Source of the DNA: Rubrobacter xylanophilus DSM 9941
GTDB lineage: Bacteria > Actinomycetota > Rubrobacteria > Rubrobacterales > Rubrobacteraceae
Assembly (NCBI RefSeq): GCF_000014185.1
Contig: NC_008148.1
Span: 434,001 to 498,000 of the forward strand
Direction: 5' to 3'
Length of the DNA: 64,000 nucleotides
A program made the position numbers and the translations under genes. Shown here piece after piece: positions 58,878 to 64,000 of this stretch; the first letter of the stretch is position 1, and each line of letters begins with the position of its first letter. The notes beneath the pieces are model-generated. The model saw nothing but the letters and a program-made list of their open reading frames with translations, did not search any database and was not told the DNA's origin.

Positions 58878-60386
58878 CTAGACCCCCGTTCCCCTCTGGG
58901 CCGGTTCTTCGGCGGGCGTGGCCTGCCGGGCCTCCTCGCCGGACCTGGAGCCGCCGGGGTTCACCAGACCGAGGCGGTAGAGGCCGTAGTAGAGCGCGCC
59001 GGTCACCGTAAGCCCCACCGCCCACGACAGGTCGAGCCCGTTGAGCGCCCGGGCGAACGGCCCCTGCAGCACGGGGACGAGGCCGTAGAGGAACGACCAG
59101 GTCACGGCGAGGCCGATGACCAGGCAGGCTATCGCCCCCCAGTTGATGTCGCCCACCCGCGACTCGCCCGGACGCTGGTAGAGCGCCGCGACGTCTATGT
59201 TCTCGCGCCGGATGATGTAGTAGTGGATGAACATGATCGCCGCCCACGGGCTCACCCAGGCCACCACGCTGGCGAGCCAGGCGTCGAGGTTCTTGGCGAG
59301 GTCCCCCGCAAAGACCAGGTAGATGGTGAAGAGGGTGGCGAAGAAGCCGACGATGACCGACAGCACGTGGCGGGGGATCTTGATGTCTACGGCGAGCGCC
59401 GCCACCGACATGGAGTAGACGTTGAGGATGTTGGTGGCTATCGGGCCGTGCACCACCAGGAACAGCACGGGTATGGCGAGCGCCCCGAAGATCTGCACTA
59501 TGACCAGCCCCGGGTCGACCCCCGTGCCGGTGGTGGCGATTGAGGCGCCGAGGAGGCCGAGCCACAGGACGGGGACGAACTGCCCCAGGGCGCTGGCCCA
59601 GAAGAGCCGCTTCCGGCTCGTGGCGCGGGGGACGAAGCGGGAGTAGTCCGAGGCATAGGGGAGCCAGCCGATGCCCCAGCCGATCCCGATCGCGGTCATC
59701 ACCTGGCTCATCGCGGTCCAGCGCTCCGCGCCCTCGGCCTCGCCCGCGAAGCTCCAGTTCACGTCGCCGCCGGTCCACGCGACCACCGACATGGCGACGA
59801 GGATGAGGAGCGTGGGCGGCACGGTCCACTTCTCGAACGAGCGGATGGCGTAGAAGCCCAGGGTCGCCAGCCCGACCTGGGTCGCCATGATCACCAGCAC
59901 CACGATCACCTTGGTGAGGGCCGTGCCGGGGATGCCGAGCAACTCGAGCAGCGTGGCGGTGAGGTCGAGGATGATCCAGGTGTTTATCGCGATCCAGCCG
60001 GTGGGGATGATGATCTGGAAGATGGCCGGCAGGTAGGCGCCGCGGCGCCCGAAGGCGCTGCGCGAGAGCACCATCTGCGTCACCCCGGTGCGCTGGCCCA
60101 TCAGCACGAACGATCCGAAGAGGAGCATCCCGAGGAGGTTCCCGACCGCCAGCGTGAGTACGGTCTCCCAGAGCCCGAGGCCGAGCACGATCCCCAGGGC
60201 CCCGAGGACCCAGTTGATGGGGGCGATGTTGGCGCCCGCCCAGATCCAGAACTGATGCAAGGGCTTGGCGTCCTTGTACTCCTCCGGGACGGGCTCGATG
60301 CTGTTGTGCTTCTCGATGTGTATCGCCTCTTCTAACTCCTCCCGTTCGTGCTCCAGCACTTCTTCGACTTCATGATGACCGCTCAT
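58878..60386 (-). CDS. NCS1 family permease (cytosine/purine type), probable creatinine importer
   Basis: A 502-residue protein with 12 predicted membrane segments. NCS1 motifs include FWIWAGANIAPINWVLGALG near residue 48 and SDYSRFVPRATSRKRLFWAS in the middle (near 247). The family imports nucleobases, hydantoins and similar rings with protons or sodium. Its place between creatinase and creatininase genes suggests creatinine or creatine as substrate; that is inference. The N-terminal 40 residues are acidic and cytoplasmic. Confidence 0.85.
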   Translation of the reverse strand: MSGHHEVEEVLEHEREELEEAIHIEKHNSIEPVPEEYKDAKPLHQFWIWAGANIAPINWVLGALGIVLGLGLWETVLTLAVGNLLGMLLFGSFVLMGQRTGVTQMVLSRSAFGRRGAYLPAIFQIIIPTGWIAINTWIILDLTATLLELLGIPGTALTKVIVVLVIMATQVGLATLGFYAIRSFEKWTVPPTLLILVAMSVVAWTGGDVNWSFAGEAEGAERWTAMSQVMTAIGIGWGIGWLPYASDYSRFVPRATSRKRLFWASALGQFVPVLWLGLLGASIATTGTGVDPGLVIVQIFGALAIPVLFLVVHGPIATNILNVYSMSVAALAVDIKIPRHVLSVIVGFFATLFTIYLVFAGDLAKNLDAWLASVVAWVSPWAAIMFIHYYIIRRENIDVAALYQRPGESRVGDINWGAIACLVIGLAVTWSFLYGLVPVLQGPFARALNGLDLSWAVGLTVTGALYYGLYRLGLVNPGGSRSGEEARQATPAEEPAQRGTGV

Positions 60387-60412
60387 CTCTCCTTCTCCCC
60401 TCTGGGGCCGCC

Positions 60413-60484
60413 CGAGAGGCTGTTTTTGCCCGCCTCTCGCCTGAAGCCCCGGCCGGACTACACCGCCGCCTCTCCGGGAGAGGC
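60413..60484. repeat. Two hairpins between creatinase and permease genes
   Basis: CGAGAGGC (60413-60420) pairs with GCCTCTCG (60432-60439), and GCCTCTC (60468-60474) pairs with GAGAGGC (60478-60484). The arms of the two hairpins share the same GAGAGGC/GCCTCTC sequence, so alternative pairing between them is possible, as in an attenuator. They occupy the 123-bp gap upstream of the permease. Confidence 0.5.
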
Positions 60485-60509
60485 CCGGGTCGCCGTTCGG
60501 TCTGCTCTC

Positions 60510-61769
60510 TCAGGCCGGCTGCCAGGCACCACCTCCGTTCTTCTTGATGATGTTGTGCTCCGGGCCGAAGGGGAACTTCGTGATGTTCTCGGCGCCGTCC
60601 TCCCTCACGACCAGGATGTCGTGCTCGCGGTAGCCTCCGGCCCCCGGCTGCCCCTCCGGGACCATGATCATGGGCTCCATGGAGATCACCATGCCCGGCT
60701 CGAGCACCGTCTCGATGTCCTCCCTGAGCTCCAGCCTGCCCTCGCGCCCGTAGTAGTGGCAGAGCACCCCGAAGGAGTGGCCGTAGCCGAAGGTGCGGTT
60801 CGCCAGGAGGCCGTGCTCCCGGTAGATCTCGTTCAGTTCCGCCGCTATGTCCATGCACCTCACGCCCGGCCTGATGAGCTCTATGCCGCGCCGGTGCACC
60901 TCGCAGTTGATCTCCCACAGCCGCAAATGCTCGTCGGAGGCCTCCTCGAAGAACAGCGTGCGCTCTAGCGCCGTGTAGTAGCCGGCGATCATCGGGAAGG
61001 TGTTGAGGCTCAGGATGTCGCCCCTTTGGATCCTCCTGGAGGTAGGCCAGTTGTGGGCGCCGTCGGTGTTTATGCCGGACTGGAACCACACCCAGGTGTC
61101 CCGGAGCTCGGCGTGGGGGTAGGTCCTGGCGATCTCGCGCACCATCGCCTGCGTCCCGTGGAGCGCGACCTCGTACTCCGGGACCCCCTCGTCGATGGCC
61201 TCGACCACCGCGGCGCCCCCGATGTCCGCGATGCGCGCGCCGTTCTTGATGAGCTCGATCTCCTCCTCGCTCTTGATCATCCGCTGCGCCATGGTAGCCT
61301 GCGAGATGTCCACCAGCTCGGCCCCGGGCAGCGCGTCCTGCAGCTTGCGCTTCATGTCGAGGTTGACGTGGTCGTACTCGATGCCGAGCCTGCCCTTCGA
61401 GAAGCCGGCGTCCTTGAGCACTTCCCTGACGGCGTAGTAGAAGTTGTCCCTCTGCCAGTCGGTGTAGACGATGTTGTCGTCGAAGCTGCGCCGCCAGGGC
61501 ATGCCGGCGTCGATGTTGGCCGAGACGGTCACGTGCCTCTCCTGGGTGACCACGAGCCCGTAAGACCGGCCGAACCAGGTGTAGAGGAAGTCGCTGTAGT
61601 AGTCGATGTTCTGGTAGGAGGTGAACAGCACCGCGTCGATGTCGTTCTCGGCCATGTGCCTGCGCAGCGCGGCGTTGCGGCGCTCCATCTCCTCGCGCGA
61701 GAAGGTCGGCCGGACCTTCTCGCCGTTCCTGATGATCTTGGTCCTCGGCAGATCGCTGACCTGTTGCAC
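60510..61769 (-). CDS. Creatinase (creatine amidinohydrolase)
   Basis: A 419-residue M24 (pita-bread) fold enzyme that matches Pseudomonas putida creatinase along its length: SYQNIDYYSDFLYTWFGR, NIVYTDWQRDNFYYA, FQSGINTDGAHN, MIAGYYTALERTLF, FGYGHSFGVLCHYYGREG and EPMIMVPEGQPGAGGYREHDIL (quoted in parts). The catalytic histidine lies in GYGHSFG. It splits creatine into sarcosine and urea. The metal ligands of M24 aminopeptidases are replaced, as expected for creatinase. Confidence 0.93.
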   Translation of the reverse strand: MQQVSDLPRTKIIRNGEKVRPTFSREEMERRNAALRRHMAENDIDAVLFTSYQNIDYYSDFLYTWFGRSYGLVVTQERHVTVSANIDAGMPWRRSFDDNIVYTDWQRDNFYYAVREVLKDAGFSKGRLGIEYDHVNLDMKRKLQDALPGAELVDISQATMAQRMIKSEEEIELIKNGARIADIGGAAVVEAIDEGVPEYEVALHGTQAMVREIARTYPHAELRDTWVWFQSGINTDGAHNWPTSRRIQRGDILSLNTFPMIAGYYTALERTLFFEEASDEHLRLWEINCEVHRRGIELIRPGVRCMDIAAELNEIYREHGLLANRTFGYGHSFGVLCHYYGREGRLELREDIETVLEPGMVISMEPMIMVPEGQPGAGGYREHDILVVREDGAENITKFPFGPEHNIIKKNGGGAWQPA

Positions 61770-61837
61770 CGTGATGCTCCTTTCTGGCTCGTTGTCGCTT
61801 CTCTCGTCTGGCTGGTGCGCCGCCGTCGCTCGCTAGG

Positions 61838-62974
61838 TCATTCCAACCTCCCGGTCAACAACGACCCATACAGAAACGGCGAGATGTCCGTCGGGGGCTC
61901 CTCGCCCAGGGCGAGGGCGCTTATGATCTCGCCGGTTATCACGGAGAGCAGGACCCCGTTGCGGAAGTGCCCGGTCGCCAGGAGGAGCCCCTCCCAGCCC
62001 TCCACCGGTCCGAGCACCGGCCGGCCGGTGCTGGTCGCCGGCCTCAGCCCGCCCCAGCTGCCGGCGAACAGGGCCTCGGAGAGCGCCGGGACGAGGCTCG
62101 TGGCGGCCCGCGAGAGCTCCGCCACGCCGCCCAGGGTGACTCGGCGGTCGTAGACCCCCGGCTCCTCGGTGGCCCCGACTATCACCCGCCCGTCTCTCTT
62201 GGGGACCACGTAGAAGTTCGCCGCGTCCCAGACGTTGGCCCTGATGGGGGAGGGCCACATGTTCGTGATCAGCATCTGGCCCTTCACCGGAAAGAGCGGC
62301 AGGCTCACGCCGAGCTGCCCGGAGAGCAGGTCGCTGAAGGCGCCGCCTGCGAGCACCACCGTCCCCGCCGGGACCTCCCCCCGGGAGGTGCCGACGCCCT
62401 CCACCCTGCCGCCCCGCACGATAAACCCGGTGACGCGGGTGGCCTCCCGGATCTCGGCGCCGTGCAGCGCGGCACCGCGCGCGAGGGCCTGGACGAGCTG
62501 CGGGGGGTTGACCTGCCCGTCGTCCGGCAGGTAGAGGCCCGCGACGACCTCGCGGGAGAGGGCCGGCTCGAGCTCGCGCGCTTCGTCCCCCGTCAGCCAC
62601 TCGGCCCTGAGGCCCTCCTCCCTCTGCAGGGCGTGCGCCTCGGCCAGAAGCTCGCTCGAGGCCTCGTCGACGGCGGTCCTGAGCGCCCCCTCCCAGACGT
62701 ATCCCGGGTCTATCCCGGTCAGGTCCTGCAGCTCCTCCGAGATCTCCCGGTGCCGCTCGCGCCCGAGGAGCATCAGCCTGAGCAGCGGCCCCGGGGGCTC
62801 CAGCTCTCCCTGCCCCGAGAGCATCCCGGCCAGAGCCCCCGAAGAGCCCGAGCCGAGCTGCTCCGCCTCCAGCAGGATGACGCGGGCTCCCCTCCGGGCG
62901 GCGTGGTAGGCGACGGAGCAACCGATGGCCCCGCCCCCCACGACCGCGACCTCGGCCGGCCCCCCGGAGCTCAT
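61838..62974 (-). CDS. FAD-dependent sarcosine/glycine oxidase (DAO family)
   Basis: A 378-residue flavoprotein with the N-terminal FAD motif VVGGGAIGCSVAYHAARRG (residues 11-29) and the C-terminal GLRPATSTGRPVLGP and ATGHFRNGVLLS motifs, close to glycine oxidase ThiO. The cysteine that binds FAD covalently in monomeric sarcosine oxidase is not evident. In this operon it most likely oxidises sarcosine to glycine and formaldehyde, with hydrogen peroxide if oxygen is the acceptor. Its start overlaps the upstream synthase gene by 4 bases. Confidence 0.82.
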   Translation of the reverse strand: MSSGGPAEVAVVGGGAIGCSVAYHAARRGARVILLEAEQLGSGSSGALAGMLSGQGELEPPGPLLRLMLLGRERHREISEELQDLTGIDPGYVWEGALRTAVDEASSELLAEAHALQREEGLRAEWLTGDEARELEPALSREVVAGLYLPDDGQVNPPQLVQALARGAALHGAEIREATRVTGFIVRGGRVEGVGTSRGEVPAGTVVLAGGAFSDLLSGQLGVSLPLFPVKGQMLITNMWPSPIRANVWDAANFYVVPKRDGRVIVGATEEPGVYDRRVTLGGVAELSRAATSLVPALSEALFAGSWGGLRPATSTGRPVLGPVEGWEGLLLATGHFRNGVLLSVITGEIISALALGEEPPTDISPFLYGSLLTGRLE

Positions 62975-63921
62975 CGCGCTTCGGCCTCCACCTCGCGCGT
63001 CGCCGGGAAGTGCTCTGAGATGTACTTCTCCCCCTCGTCACAGAAGAGGGTCACAATGCTCTTTAGCTCAGGATGTGCCTCCTTGAGCCTCCTCGCCGCA
63101 ACTAGGTTCGCACCGCTCGAGGGACCGACAAAGAGCCCCCTCCGCCTCGCCAGCCACCTCATCGCTCCAAGCGCCTCCTCAGAGCCAACCGCATACACCT
63201 CATCCACACCCAGCCGCTCTGCGTGCCGCTCGTAGATGCCCGGCACAAACCCATCGGAGATGCCCTCTATCTTGTGGACGCCACTCTCCCCGCACAGAAG
63301 CGTGCACGATTCCTCAGGCTCCACCGCAATGAGCTTCGCCTCTGCGTTCTTCTCCCTGAAGGCCTGCCCCACCCCTATGAGCGTCCCTCCCGTGCCTACC
63401 CCCATCACCAGCGCATCGGGTGCCCCAACCCCTCCCTCCTCCAGCTGCCCAAGGATCTCCTTCCCCAGCCACTCCCTGTTCTCCTCCACGTTCCACTCCG
63501 AGTCAAACTGCGCAGGACAGAAGTAGCCCTCTTTCTTGCCAAGCTCCCTCGCCCGCTTTAGCGCCTCCGTTACGTAGAACTCTCCAACGTGCTCTATGTG
63601 GGCGCCAAAGGCGCGGCTTATGGCAACCCGCTCGGTGCTCAGGCCTTCGGGCATGAGCACAACCATCCTGTAGCCCTTTATGGCCGCAACCATCGAGAAG
63701 GCGTTGCCGGTGTTGCCGCTTGTGGCCTCTACGATGGTGTGGCCGGGCAAAAGCAGCCCTTCTCTTTCGGCCTTCTCCACGATGTACCTGGCGATGCGCG
63801 CCTTTATGGAGCCTGAGGGGTTGAGGTACTCCAGCTTTGCGTAGATGCCCTCCTCTACCTCTATGAGCGGTGTGTCCCCTATGGCCTCCAGCACGCTCTC
63901 CGAGAGCCCCGGCGCAGCCAT
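62971..63921 (-). CDS. PLP-dependent cysteine synthase-like enzyme
   Basis: A 316-residue fold-type II PLP enzyme. The lysine is in NPSGSIKARIA near residue 37, the substrate loop is EATSGNTGNA near 66 and the glycine-rich phosphate cup GVGTGGTLIGVG near 175. The ATG at 63921 is chosen because AAAGGAGGTGAGA precedes it; an ATG at 63954 lacks a site. The gene has lower GC (about 58-67% in lines I counted) than its neighbours (up to 80%) and different codon choice. It may make cysteine or act on another beta-substituted amino acid; its role in creatinine use is unclear. Confidence 0.85.
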   Translation of the reverse strand: MAAPGLSESVLEAIGDTPLIEVEEGIYAKLEYLNPSGSIKARIARYIVEKAEREGLLLPGHTIVEATSGNTGNAFSMVAAIKGYRMVVLMPEGLSTERVAISRAFGAHIEHVGEFYVTEALKRARELGKKEGYFCPAQFDSEWNVEENREWLGKEILGQLEEGGVGAPDALVMGVGTGGTLIGVGQAFREKNAEAKLIAVEPEESCTLLCGESGVHKIEGISDGFVPGIYERHAERLGVDEVYAVGSEEALGAMRWLARRRGLFVGPSSGANLVAARRLKEAHPELKSIVTLFCDEGEKYISEHFPATREVEAEAR

Positions 63922-64000
63922 TCTCACCTCCTTTACGAGCTTTCTTGTCTGCATTTCCCGCCTTCGCCGCCCCGCCTCTCACTCACTCCTGCCGGAGGGG

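Noticed and set aside
1-64000. CRISPR arrays, tRNA or rRNA genes, insertion sequences and prophage genes
   Set aside because: I looked for regular spaced repeats, cloverleaf-like stretches, transposase motifs and phage proteins and found none that I can support.

Overview
The window is GC-rich (about 70% or more almost throughout), tightly packed bacterial chromosome with many GTG and TTG starts, 4-base stop/start overlaps and several apparently leaderless genes. Gene content (Tat and lipoprotein siderophore binding proteins, a MarP-type periplasmic protease, universal stress proteins fused to PCP-reductase-like domains, HerA/NurA and SbcCD, creatinine catabolism) fits a deep-branching, stress-tolerant actinobacterium. 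My best guess is Rubrobacter or a relative; this is inference from protein style, not a database match. I see no rRNA, tRNA, CRISPR array, insertion sequence or prophage.

Layout. 1-2.9 kb: the 3' end of a secreted-type protein, a promoter-bearing leader, and an ABC-2 exporter. 2.9-18.2 kb: an iron island. From one 23-bp Fur-like palindrome at 12285-12307, a leftward unit (siderophore-binding lipoprotein, then rhbA-B-C-D-E-F-like genes for a citrate/diaminopropane hydroxamate siderophore of schizokinen/rhizobactin type) and a rightward unit (two FecCD permeases, ATPase, FhuF-like reductase, two Tat lipoprotein binding proteins) diverge. The rhbB-like decarboxylase carries a one-base frameshift. 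18.2-22.7 kb: a small hypothetical gene, the CstA/YbdD peptide-pyruvate uptake pair, a second ABC-2 exporter. 22.9-29.4 kb: a beta-hydroxyacid dehydrogenase; a leftward group of BBE-type FAD oxidase, DUF2182, DUF1326 and NTF2-like genes; a large P-loop regulator.

29.6-34.1 kb: an unusual redox/stress group, with a 62-residue PCP_red-like protein, a Mth938-fold protein, a PRC-barrel protein, a secreted protein, a [2Fe-2S] ferredoxin and a 774-residue protein joining two USP domains, three PCP_red-like segments and two rubredoxin-like metal ribbons. 34.5-38.0 kb: TetR, ABC-2 exporter and FAD monooxygenase operon. 38.1-45.5 kb: glycogen-debranching enzyme, MarP protease divergent from rlmN (both seemingly leaderless), two YdbS/YdbT-like PH-domain membrane proteins and a secreted metallophosphatase.

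45.6-53.9 kb: a leftward DNA-end-processing block, nurA-herA-(split lipoate ligase)-sbcD-sbcC, resembling the archaeal Mre11-Rad50-HerA-NurA cluster. The sbcD metal-binding motif lies upstream of every ordinary start codon. 53.9-57.9 kb: a hypothetical protein, an M20 dipeptidase, two membrane proteins and a secreted CAP-domain protein. 58.0-63.9 kb: a creatinine-catabolic operon (PLP synthase-like gene, FAD sarcosine/glycine oxidase, creatinase, NCS1 permease, creatininase) that would convert creatinine through creatine and sarcosine to glycine. Its first gene has clearly lower GC than its neighbours.
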